64,000 nucleotides of DNA, from NCBI GenBank assembly GCA_034679345.1, contig JAXDAY010000009.1:124001-188000 (forward strand), given 5' to 3'. Below are positions 1 through 6,610 of this stretch, in pieces. The position numbers were made by a program, and so were the translations under genes. The notes beneath the pieces were generated by a model. That model had not been told where the DNA came from and made no database searches. It worked only from the letters and a program-made list of their open reading frames with translations. Each line of letters starts with the position of its first letter. Within the stretch, counting starts at the first letter, position 1. The stretch comes from JAXDAY01 sp034679345. Its GTDB lineage: Bacteria > Eisenbacteria > RBG-16-71-46 > CAIMUX01 > VGJL01.

Positions 1-2
1 CC

Positions 3-650
3 GAGGGAAGCGTCTGGGATATGTATCGCCTGGAGCTGAGCACGGCAAGCGGCACCCCATACCCGGATGAGTACGGGACCCCCGCGGATACGACACGATC
101 CACTCAGTACGAAATCGTGATCAATGGAGTCGAGCCTGGCCCCTACATGGGCGTCATCTTCGGCCCCAGCGTGAACCGCATGCACGTCCTCCTCTCTCAC
201 GGGGCGTTCGAGATGCCCGAGCCTTCGACTGCACTGGAGGTCGTCTGGCCCCGGACGACTCCTTACATGGTCGGCCGTCCGCGCATCCATGGAGATGTTC
301 CCGTCACGACCGGGGGCCAGGAAGGCGCGCCGCGCTGGAAGGCGGAGCGTCAACTCAGCATGGAGGGCGCCGTTCGAAACCCCACGGATCGATCCGCGGA
401 TGTCCAGTGGCTCCTGCGTTTCAGCGACTCAGAGGGAACGAATACGACGGAGCGAGACACGCTAGTCACTCTGGGTGCTCTCGTCACCGAGAACCTCCTC
501 CTCACGGGCCGGGTGCCCAGAGATCCAGGCAACTACCTCATCCAGGCAGAGGTGCGCGTCCCCTGGCCCACCGGCTTCGAGGATCTCGGCGACGAGGAGC
601 GCGTGGCATCCCACATCCTGCCGATCGGCTGGATCGAGGTCGAACGCTGA
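3..650 (+). CDS. Hypothetical protein, 5' end cut off by the window
   Basis: The frame is already open at the first bases (E-G-S-V-W-D before the first Met at base 21), so the gene begins outside the window. About 216 residues are visible. They are rich in Gly, Pro, Thr and beta-prone residues, with no transmembrane segment and no motif I recognise. The last part (about residues 110-210) alternates hydrophobic and polar residues like an immunoglobulin-type or other beta-sandwich domain, ending in WIEVER. It is read toward the FmdB/ArsR operon, which lies on the other strand, so the two units converge. Function unknown. The long continuous frame and normal codon use support it being a real gene. 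Confidence 0.7.
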   Translation, partial: EGSVWDMYRLELSTASGTPYPDEYGTPADTTRSTQYEIVINGVEPGPYMGVIFGPSVNRMHVLLSHGAFEMPEPSTALEVVWPRTTPYMVGRPRIHGDVPVTTGGQEGAPRWKAERQLSMEGAVRNPTDRSADVQWLLRFSDSEGTNTTERDTLVTLGALVTENLLLTGRVPRDPGNYLIQAEVRVPWPTGFEDLGDEERVASHILPIGWIEVER

Positions 651-699
651 GGGAGAAGAATCCGGGCCGGTAGCGGGAACCCCGCTACCTTCCTGTGGC

Positions 700-903
700 T
701 CAGGAGAACCCAGGCCGTCCACAAGGCGGCGGCGTGGACGCGGCGGATGCGGTTCGACCCGTCGCCTGGATCCGTGCAAGCTCCCGGCGCGCCCTTTCGT
801 GTCCGCAGACAGGGCAAGATGCCGCAAGATCGCGATCGGCAAGCGGACGCAACAACTCGAACCGCTCGCCGCAACCCTCGCACCGGTACTCGTAGAATGG
901 CAT
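700..903 (-). CDS. FmdB-family zinc ribbon protein
   Basis: A 67-residue protein starting MPFYEYRCEGCG, the hallmark start of the FmdB/CxxC_CXXC_SSSS regulatory zinc ribbon family. Two cysteine pairs are visible, CEGC near residue 8 and CPVC near residue 32, which would bind one zinc ion. The frame is open about 38 codons upstream, but the family start is exact at base 903. The tail is rich in Thr, Ala and Ser, as usual. The start lies 10 bases after the ArsR stop, so the two are probably co-transcribed. The molecular role of this family is poorly defined; a regulatory or chaperone function is inference. Confidence 0.85.
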   Translation of the reverse strand: MPFYEYRCEGCGERFELLRPLADRDLAASCPVCGHERARRELARIQATGRTASAASTPPPCGRPGFS

Positions 904-913
904 CGCTCGCTCC

Positions 914-1240
914 TTAGGATCGCATTTCCCGCCAGGTCCAGTCGGGCAGATCTTCGTCCACCTGGATCGTCCGGCACAAGACCCGGAGGATTCCAGGAAT
1001 CCGCGTGTCAGCCACACGGAAGGTGACCTCGAGCCCTCGCTTCTCTTCCTCGAGGATCCCGCCGCTCCGGAGGACCGCGAGGTGCTGGGCGAGGGTCGAG
1101 ATCGGCAGGCTCATTTCCCGCGCGATCCGCGAGAGATTCGCCGGCTCGCTCAGGAGACCGCACACGATCTTGAGGCGAAGGGGGTGTCCCAGGGCCTTCA
1201 GCAGCCGGGCGGCTTCGCCGAAGTCCTTCGCTTTTCTCAT
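914..1240 (-). CDS. ArsR-family winged-helix transcriptional regulator
   Basis: A 108-residue regulator. Residues 10-85 form the ArsR/SmtB winged helix: ALGHPLRLKIVCGLL is the typical opening, followed by a recognition helix containing SRIAREMSLPISTLAQHL and the wing around EEEKRGLEV. The start at 1240 was chosen because GGGGAGACG precedes it directly. An upstream in-frame Met lacks a ribosome site. No CxC or other obvious metal-binding cysteine motif is seen in the DNA-binding helix, so the signal is unknown; only two Cys are present (one in VCGLL, one near residue 90). It lies between a 26-residue membrane peptide and FmdB. It probably represses its own operon through the AT-rich inverted repeat at 1446-1457. 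Confidence 0.88.
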   Translation of the reverse strand: MRKAKDFGEAARLLKALGHPLRLKIVCGLLSEPANLSRIAREMSLPISTLAQHLAVLRSGGILEEEKRGLEVTFRVADTRIPGILRVLCRTIQVDEDLPDWTWREMRS

Positions 1241-1335
1241 CGTCTCCCCTCGAGAGGCGTCTCGGCCGAACCCTTGTCCTTCTGCTTGCCCGTCTCGCAC
1301 GCCGATCCCCCGGACCGGCCATCGAGGCCAGAGCC

Positions 1336-1416
1336 TCAGGTGGGAACCCCGAGTTTGGGCAACACGAAGTAGTTCAGCAGGATGTAGCCGACGATGACCA
1401 GGGCGATCGTAAGCAT
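1336..1416 (-). CDS. 26-residue single-span membrane peptide
   Basis: A very short reading frame from ATG at 1416 to TGA at 1336. It encodes one hydrophobic helix (residues 1-20, MLTIALVIVGYILLNYFVL) and a short tail PKLGVPT. A good ribosome site (GAGAGGGG, 9 bases before ATG) and an AT-rich promoter region precede it. It is the first gene of the unit that continues with ArsR and FmdB, with a 95-base gap to ArsR. Similar tiny membrane peptides occur beside ArsR and permease or thioredoxin genes in other bacteria, but I cannot name a family with certainty. The hydrophobic composition and the placement support a real peptide. Confidence 0.6.
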   Translation of the reverse strand: MLTIALVIVGYILLNYFVLPKLGVPT

Positions 1417-1445
1417 GTCCGAAGTCCCCTCTCGTTGATTTGCTC

Positions 1446-1457
1446 TCATTTATATGA
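1446..1457 (-). promoter_or_regulatory. Candidate ArsR operator overlapping a -10 element
   Basis: The inverted repeat TCAT-TTAT-ATGA sits in one of the few AT-rich patches in this region. On the minus strand it contains TATAAA, which can serve as the -10 box. Transcription would start near 1441, about 25 bases before the membrane-peptide ATG. AT-rich inverted repeats over the -10 box are the usual operator type for ArsR/SmtB repressors. No clear -35 box is visible, which fits an activator-free weak promoter but also lowers confidence. Confidence 0.45.
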
Positions 1458-1481
1458 AAATACGGAAATAGTTCCGGGAAG

Positions 1482-2636
1482 TCAATCGAGCAATGATCGC
1501 GCGCTCCCTCGGCCGGCCTCCGCCAGGACCTCCTCGATCACCGCGATGTACCGGCCCGCCGCCCGCTCCCAGGTGAACTCCGTGGCCCGCTCCATCCCGA
1601 TCCGCCCCATCGCCTCGCGCTCTTCCGGCCGGGCGAGGAGATCCTCGAGGGCCCGCGCCAGGCCTCGAGGATCAAGCGGGTCGATCCGTACCCCGGCGGG
1701 ACCCACGATCTCTTCCGCCCCGCCGCTGTTCCCCGAGACGACCGCCAGGCCCGCGCCCATCGCCTCGAGGAAAACGAAGCCGAAGGATTCGAATCGGGAT
1801 GGAAGGCAGAAGAGATCGGCATTGCGGTAGAAGAAGGCCATCCGACCCGGGTCGTCGATCTCCCCCTCGAAGACCACTCCACTAGTCTCCGGCGATCCGG
1901 CGGCGATCCGTCGCAGCCGCTCTCCGTCGATACCGTCCCCGACGATCCTCAAACGGATCCCCGGGAAGCGACCGCGCAACGCCGGCATCGAGCGGATCAG
2001 GGTCTCCACGTTCTTCCGCGGGTAGAGCCGCGCGACCGTGAGGATGGTCAGCGGGCGTCCGAACTCCTCGGCCGCGCTCCGGATCCGTTCACGCCATGCG
2101 GAGAGATCGAATCCATGAGGAATGGAGCGGACAAGCCCCGGATCGAGGCGGTAGCGGCAGACGACCGCCGCGCCCGCTGCAGCGCTCGGAACGATTACCG
2201 CCACGGCGCCGCGGATGTTCGCCCGCTCCAGGACCGCCTGGCGCCTCAGGATCGAACGGTACGGCTCCGGCTCCGTCCGCGAGAGCTCCGCGAAGACTCC
2301 CTGGGGGCACACGATCTTCGGCGCGCATGCATCGCCAACCGCGAGCGCGTAGCCGTCGAAGTCGATCGCGAGCAGCACGTCGACCTCGCGGATGCGCGCA
2401 TCCTCACAGAGTCGTCGATTCCACTGCGCGCGCTGCTCGACGAATCGACGGTAGTCGGACGGATCGAGGTCCGCGCCGATCGAGACGACCTTGCAGCCAG
2501 AGTCTGCGAGCGATCGGGCGAGATCTTGCAGATATCGAGCGGTGCCGCTGCCCCGGCGGATGTCCCGCGGCCAGGAGCTCACGATCCCGACGGTTCGCTG
2601 CGGGGATCCCCGGGCAGCCGGTTCGAGCACTTTCAT
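1482..2636 (-). CDS. GT4-family glycosyltransferase
   Basis: A GT-B fold retaining glycosyltransferase of about 384 residues. The N-terminal half opens with a VGIVSSWPRD strand and a glycine-rich GSGTARYL loop. The C-terminal half holds the GT4 signature: TVARLYPRKN, then VGDG, and the E-x7-E motif in RFESFGFVFLEAMGAG, followed by SGGAEEIV, which binds the sugar nucleotide. It would transfer a sugar from a nucleotide donor to a lipid or glycan acceptor on the cytoplasmic face of the membrane; the acceptor is unknown. A GTG six codons upstream (2654) is an alternative start, and neither start has a strong ribosome site. It diverges from the redox operon at 2774. Confidence 0.9.
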   Translation of the reverse strand: MKVLEPAARGSPQRTVGIVSSWPRDIRRGSGTARYLQDLARSLADSGCKVVSIGADLDPSDYRRFVEQRAQWNRRLCEDARIREVDVLLAIDFDGYALAVGDACAPKIVCPQGVFAELSRTEPEPYRSILRRQAVLERANIRGAVAVIVPSAAAGAAVVCRYRLDPGLVRSIPHGFDLSAWRERIRSAAEEFGRPLTILTVARLYPRKNVETLIRSMPALRGRFPGIRLRIVGDGIDGERLRRIAAGSPETSGVVFEGEIDDPGRMAFFYRNADLFCLPSRFESFGFVFLEAMGAGLAVVSGNSGGAEEIVGPAGVRIDPLDPRGLARALEDLLARPEEREAMGRIGMERATEFTWERAAGRYIAVIEEVLAEAGRGSARSLLD

Positions 2637-2692
2637 TCGATTCGATGGTATCACGACGCGGAGCCCAGCGACGACTTATGGATAACCTGGGG

Positions 2693-2721
2693 TTGACAAT
2701 CCGGCGTCCGGCACCTTGAAT
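2693..2721 (+). promoter_or_regulatory. Sigma-70-type promoter for the redox operon
   Basis: TTGACA (2693-2698), a 17-base spacer, then TTGAAT (2716-2721). The -35 box is perfect and the -10 box matches 4 of 6. Transcription would begin near 2728, about 45 bases before the first ATG at 2774. It is placed between divergent genes, as expected. Confidence 0.6.
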
Positions 2722-2773
2722 TGGAAGGTTTCGCGCTGCGATCGAGAATCTCGCAGGCCAGGAAAGGAGCCAG

Positions 2774-3211
2774 ATGGAAGCGCGCCAAGAACGATTCCTC
2801 GCGATCCCCGTGGTCCTTGCGATCGCGCTCGCGGCTCTTGCAGGAACATCGACGGTCTTCTACCAGACGCGCTTCGCGAACCCGTCGGTGGAGGAATACT
2901 TCTCCTTCATCAACATCGGCCGGCTCCTCGTGATCACGCACGTGCACTTCTTCGGCTACGCGACGATGGGTTTCGTGCTCTGGACGCTGGGCCGGCGCCT
3001 CGGGGCCGCCTCCGGCGGAAGATTCGGCTACATCGTCGGACTCACCGTGCTCGCCGGGATTCTGGATGTGCTCTCCTGGTGGGGCGTGATCTACCTCACG
3101 CCCGCCTTCCGGTATCTCACCTTCGCCATGGGTGCCGCCTTCGTCGGCGGGATCTTCCTCACGTCTCTTCTGGTCCTGCGCAGCGCTCTGCGGAAAGGGG
3201 ACAATCGATGA
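2774..3211 (+). CDS. Four-span integral membrane protein, possible redox partner
   Basis: A 145-residue membrane protein with about four hydrophobic segments (residues 9-28, 50-73, 86-108 and 115-137). A histidine-bearing segment, LLVITHVHFFGYATMGF, lies near the start of the second span; paired His in a membrane helix often ligate haem or metal, but this is inference. Its TGA stop overlaps the ATG of the cytochrome c' gene by 4 bases (ATGA), so the two are translationally coupled. The context (cytochrome c', CxxCH barrel, haem-type lipoprotein) suggests a role in electron transfer across the envelope. I do not recognise the family. Confidence 0.8.
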   Translation: MEARQERFLAIPVVLAIALAALAGTSTVFYQTRFANPSVEEYFSFINIGRLLVITHVHFFGYATMGFVLWTLGRRLGAASGGRFGYIVGLTVLAGILDVLSWWGVIYLTPAFRYLTFAMGAAFVGGIFLTSLLVLRSALRKGDNR

Positions 3212-3621
3212 AGCGATCTCGAGCCATCCAGTCGGTCGGCGCGCTCTCCGCGATGCTCTTCGTCGTCGGATCAGGCATCGTCCTGGCGCAGGGAACTTAC
3301 AGCCATGCCGCTTTCGAGAAGGAGATGGAAGCCGCCGGCCGGAGAATTCGAGTCGTTCTGGGTGGTTTGATCGCGGAGGACTGGGACAAGGCGCGCGGCG
3401 AGGCCGAGTCGCTGGCCGCTCAAGCCGCGACGATCCGCGCCCTCACCCCGAAGGTCGAGACCGGGAAGATCGCGCTCTTCCAGGCGGACGCCGACTCGCT
3501 GGCGGCCCGCGCAAAGCGACTCGCGGCTGCCGCGGGCGAGAAGAACGGCGCGAAGGCCTCGCTGGCCCTCGGGCAGGTCGTCGAGGCCTGCGTCACCTGC
3601 CACGCGGTCTTCCGGAAATAG
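3208..3621 (+). CDS. Cytochrome c' / class II c-type cytochrome
   Basis: A 137-residue periplasmic protein. Residues 1-27 are a signal peptide ending near VLAQG. The rest is a helical bundle with the haem-attachment motif CVTCH close to the C-terminus (CVTCHAVFRK), the class II cytochrome c layout in which haem binds near the end of a four-helix bundle. The length is normal for the family. It starts at the ATGA overlap with the upstream membrane gene and ends 9 bases before the barrel gene. A role in electron transfer or in binding small gases is known for the family; which applies here cannot be told. Confidence 0.88.
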   Translation: MKRSRAIQSVGALSAMLFVVGSGIVLAQGTYSHAAFEKEMEAAGRRIRVVLGGLIAEDWDKARGEAESLAAQAATIRALTPKVETGKIALFQADADSLAARAKRLAAAAGEKNGAKASLALGQVVEACVTCHAVFRK

Positions 3622-3630
3622 GAAGCCGCG

Positions 3631-4758
3631 ATGCGAACCGGCACTCGCCGCCTCACTCACCTCGCGGCGTCGCTGCTATTGATCGGGGCATCGGCCGCTT
3701 CGTCCTCCGCGCGCCCCCTCTATGCGGCGAGGACCTCAATGGCCTGCTCGCGATGCCATGTCGATCCCGCCGGCGGGGGAATGCGGAATGCCACGGGCTT
3801 CCGCTACGCCCAGGATCTGCACACCATGACGCCGGCCGAGGATCGCGATCCCGTCTTCGATCCCAGGATCTCCGATGGGATTCGGATGGGAGCCGATCTG
3901 CGCGGGCAGTACATGCAGGACGCGGAAAACGAGCTGAGGAACCGCTCGACCTTCTTCTTGATGCAGGCCGCCGTCTACCTCGCCGCCGAGCTCAACGAGG
4001 GCTTCACCCTGGTCTACGCGAACGACCAGGGCCGGACGACGGAGGCCTTCGGGCTGCTGCGCCTGCCTCTCGAGGGGACCACGCTCAAGGTGGGTCGTTT
4101 CCGGCCTGCTTTCGGGATCGAGGAGGAGGATCACACGACCTTCACGCGCGATTCTCTCGGGTTCGGCGCAGCGACCGAGGAAACGGGCATCGAAGCCTCG
4201 ATCGCCCGCGACGCGGCGCTCCTCACAGTTTCCCTCGTGAATGGCAGCTCCGGCGCCATCCTCGACGGGAACCCGCAGAAGGCGGCGATCGGTCGCATCT
4301 CCTGGGCGCCGGGACGCTTCGGGATCGGCGCGAGCGGAAGCCTCGACACGCCGGTCTCCTTGGACGATCGCATTGACCGGACCTATCGATACGGGCTCTT
4401 CGGACATCTCCGTCAAGGAATCCTCGTGGTGATGGGCGAATACGACCGGGGCGTCACGGATCTCGACGAGGGAGACTCGGTGGAGCGAGAGGCGGCATTC
4501 GTGGAAGCCGATCTTCTCCTCCATCCCCGGCTCACGGCGAAGCTCAAACTGGACCGGCTCGATCCCGATCTCGACCTCGCCGAGATCGCCCGGGATCGGA
4601 TTCTCCTCGGATTGGAATCGGACCTCGCGCCTTCCGTCCGTGGGATCGTCTTCGTCCGCGCTACGCGGCAGTACGGGCACGATGATCTGGGCCGCCGCGA
4701 CTATGGCGCTGATCGCGACACCTACGAGATCGTGGGTCAGCTGGCGGCCGGTTTCTGA
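3631..4758 (+). CDS. Outer-membrane beta-barrel protein with N-terminal CxxCH haem motif
   Basis: A 375-residue exported protein. Residues 1-28 form a signal peptide. Directly after comes MACSRCHVDPAGGGMRN, a single CxxCH haem-attachment site in a short cap. From about residue 85 on, the chain alternates polar and hydrophobic residues in repeated 8-12 residue strands with Asp/Gly turns and ends in a terminal Phe (VGQLAAGF), all typical of an outer-membrane barrel. A barrel joined to one haem suggests a short electron conduit or a haem-anchored porin. It follows the cytochrome c' gene by 9 bases. No close named family is recognised; function is inferred from architecture. Confidence 0.8.
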   Translation: MRTGTRRLTHLAASLLLIGASAASSSARPLYAARTSMACSRCHVDPAGGGMRNATGFRYAQDLHTMTPAEDRDPVFDPRISDGIRMGADLRGQYMQDAENELRNRSTFFLMQAAVYLAAELNEGFTLVYANDQGRTTEAFGLLRLPLEGTTLKVGRFRPAFGIEEEDHTTFTRDSLGFGAATEETGIEASIARDAALLTVSLVNGSSGAILDGNPQKAAIGRISWAPGRFGIGASGSLDTPVSLDDRIDRTYRYGLFGHLRQGILVVMGEYDRGVTDLDEGDSVEREAAFVEADLLLHPRLTAKLKLDRLDPDLDLAEIARDRILLGLESDLAPSVRGIVFVRATRQYGHDDLGRRDYGADRDTYEIVGQLAAGF

Positions 4759-4796
4759 AGCGCGTCTCGGATTCCGTCCGTTGGGGGAGGTGCGTG

Positions 4797-5153
4797 ATGC
4801 AGAAGTGGCGATTCTCCTTGGGATGCGCGGTCCTGGCCGCCACATTGCTCTGCGGTTGCGGCGAGGATGGCGGTCAGCGGCCCGACATCACCGGCGGGGA
4901 CGACGAACCGCCGGAGAATCCGACATACACGGCTGATGTGCGCCCGATCATCGCCGCCAACTGCGGCTGCCACCAACCGGGCGGCATCATGCACGCGACG
5001 GCGCCCCTCGATTCCTACGCCAACGTCTTCGCGCGACGACAACTCGTGAAGACGCGGGCCGGCGTGGCGGGAACGATGCCCCCGACCGGGCCCCTGCCTC
5101 CCGTGCAGCGTCAGACAATCATCGCCTGGGTGGATCGGGGCGCTCCCGAGTAG
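4797..5153 (+). CDS. Cytochrome c-like lipoprotein with unusual CxCH motif
   Basis: A 118-residue lipoprotein. The signal peptide ends in the lipobox LLCGC near residue 20, so the protein is lipid-anchored. The mature part resembles the small cytochrome c domains with YTADVRPI at the start, GTMPP in the middle and I-I-AWVDRGAP at the end. The haem site expected as CxxCH reads NCGCHQPGG, that is C-x-CH with one residue missing. The ATG at 4797 was chosen over a GTG at 4794 because GGGGGAGG ends 6 bases before it. It is the last gene of the redox operon and overlaps the convergent PAP2 gene by 35 bases. Confidence 0.82.
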   Translation: MQKWRFSLGCAVLAATLLCGCGEDGGQRPDITGGDDEPPENPTYTADVRPIIAANCGCHQPGGIMHATAPLDSYANVFARRQLVKTRAGVAGTMPPTGPLPPVQRQTIIAWVDRGAPE

Positions 5154-5838
5154 CCACCGCCGCCTCGATCCCTCGCTCGATCAATAGGGCCGTGAGGTAG
5201 ACGATTCCTCCCGACCAGACGACGTCGGAGAGGAAGTGCGCCCCCACCGCGACCCGCTGGAAGCCCATGAGGGCCCCTCCCCCGAGTCCCGCAGCGAGAC
5301 CGGCGGTCGCGGCGCGAGGACGTCGGCCCCTCCACAAGAAGTGCAGCGCGAAGAAGTAGAAGCCCACCGACGCGTGTCCGCTCGGGAACGACTCCCCCTC
5401 CGCGTTCCACTCGACCGCGCCCACCGGCAGGAAGCTCTCGCGCCCGCCGAACTCCACGATCTCTCGCGGTCGGGGCCTCCCCCAGTGCTCCTTTCCGACC
5501 GCGTTGACGAAGAGCCCCGGTCCGATGGCGAGCGTCAGGAAGAGAAGGGCGCCGGCGCGACGATGGCGGCGGAGTCCGCGCGCGAAGAGCGATCCGACCA
5601 TCCCGAAGAGCCCCAACGCTCCCGCGAGGATCGCCGGAAGGGCGCCGTAGCGATAGAGGAACTCCCAAGGCTGGCGGCCCTTCGCCCACCATGAGGGATC
5701 GAGATTCGGGTCGTAGAACCAGCGCGAGACGGCAATGTCGAGCCCGAAGCGTCGGATCGCGGCGGAGAGCAGAACCAGGCCGAGCAGAACCAGGAGCGCC
5801 TCGAGGCTCCGCCGAGGCAAGCCCGTCTTGTCAAGCAC
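5119..5838 (-). CDS. PAP2-family membrane phosphatase
   Basis: An integral membrane lipid phosphatase of about 239 residues with five or six hydrophobic spans. All three catalytic motifs are visible: KEHWGRPRP (K-x6-RP, about residue 113), PSGH (about residue 150) and RVAVGAHFLSD (R-x5-H-x3-D, about residue 200). The family removes phosphate from lipid phosphates or undecaprenyl diphosphate at the outer face of the inner membrane; the substrate here is unknown. The start is uncertain: GTG at 5838 is the most upstream plausible codon after the hairpin, and no clear ribosome site is seen. Its end overlaps the convergent lipoprotein gene by 35 bases. Confidence 0.85.
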   Translation of the reverse strand: MLDKTGLPRRSLEALLVLLGLVLLSAAIRRFGLDIAVSRWFYDPNLDPSWWAKGRQPWEFLYRYGALPAILAGALGLFGMVGSLFARGLRRHRRAGALLFLTLAIGPGLFVNAVGKEHWGRPRPREIVEFGGRESFLPVGAVEWNAEGESFPSGHASVGFYFFALHFLWRGRRPRAATAGLAAGLGGGALMGFQRVAVGAHFLSDVVWSGGIVYLTALLIERGIEAAVATRERPDPPRR

Positions 5839-5841
5839 GGA

Positions 5842-5871
5842 GCCGCCCCGGGACTTCCTGTCCGGGGCGGC
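5842..5871 (-). terminator. GC-rich hairpin after sdhB
   Basis: A perfect 10-bp inverted repeat (GCCGCCCCGG at 5842-5851 and its complement at 5862-5871) with a 10-base loop, 20 bases after the sdhB stop. No T-run follows, so it may be an mRNA-stabilising hairpin or a weak terminator between the sdh operon and the PAP2 gene. Confidence 0.6.
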
Positions 5872-5891
5872 CCCTGACTGCGGTTCCCCCC

Positions 5892-6596
5892 TCAGATCTT
5901 CTCCGCCAGCACCCTTCGCCGCAGCCTCACGATCGCCTCGGTCGGATTCAGCGCCTTCGGACAGGCCTCCACGCAGTTGAAGATCGTGTGACACCGCCAG
6001 AGACCGTGCTTGTTGTCGAGCATCTGGAGCCGGTCCCCAAGACCTTCGTCCCGCGTGTCGAAGACGTAGCGACTGGCCTTCAACAGAGCCGCGGGGCCCA
6101 GGAACTGTTGACTGCTCCAGTAGACCGGACAGGACGAGGTGCATGCCCCACAGAGGATACACTCCCAGGTGCCGTCGATCAGCTTCCTGTCCTCGGGCGA
6201 CTGGAGCCGTTCCTTGTCTGTCGGAGCATCCTTGGAGCAGATCAGCCATGGCTTGATCGACTCGTAGCGGGTCCAGAAGTCGCTCTGATCGACGATCAGA
6301 TCGCGCAATACGGGGAAGGCCTTCAACGGCTCGACGGTGATCGTTCCTCCCTTGCATGCGGAGATCTGCAGCTCACAGGCGAGGTCGTTCTTCCCGTTGA
6401 TGGTCATCGCGCACGAGCCGCAGATTCCATGCCGGCAGGATCGGCGGAACGCCAGCGTGCCGTCCTGCTTCCATTTGATCTCGTTCAGAGCGTCCAGAAC
6501 CGTCCAGGCCGGCTGGACCTCGACTTCGTAGTCCCGGAATGCCCCATCCCTCGGGTTCTCGGGATTCGTCCTCCAGATCCGGAAGTTCCGCTTCAT
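5892..6596 (-). CDS. sdhB: Succinate dehydrogenase/fumarate reductase iron-sulfur subunit
   Basis: A 234-residue subunit that carries electrons from the flavin subunit to the membrane quinone site. The N-terminal ferredoxin domain has RSCRHGICGSCAM plus a later LAC, which ligate the 2Fe-2S cluster. The C-terminal domain has CILCGACTSSCP (4Fe-4S) and CHTIFNCVEACPK (3Fe-4S and 4Fe-4S ligands). The start MKRNFRIWR at 6596 follows sdhA by 14 bases. The length matches the family, and all cluster cysteines are present. It is the last gene of the sdhCDAB operon. Confidence 0.97.
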   Translation of the reverse strand: MKRNFRIWRTNPENPRDGAFRDYEVEVQPAWTVLDALNEIKWKQDGTLAFRRSCRHGICGSCAMTINGKNDLACELQISACKGGTITVEPLKAFPVLRDLIVDQSDFWTRYESIKPWLICSKDAPTDKERLQSPEDRKLIDGTWECILCGACTSSCPVYWSSQQFLGPAALLKASRYVFDTRDEGLGDRLQMLDNKHGLWRCHTIFNCVEACPKALNPTEAIVRLRRRVLAEKI

Positions 6597-6610
6597 CGCC
6601 TTCCCCTCCC

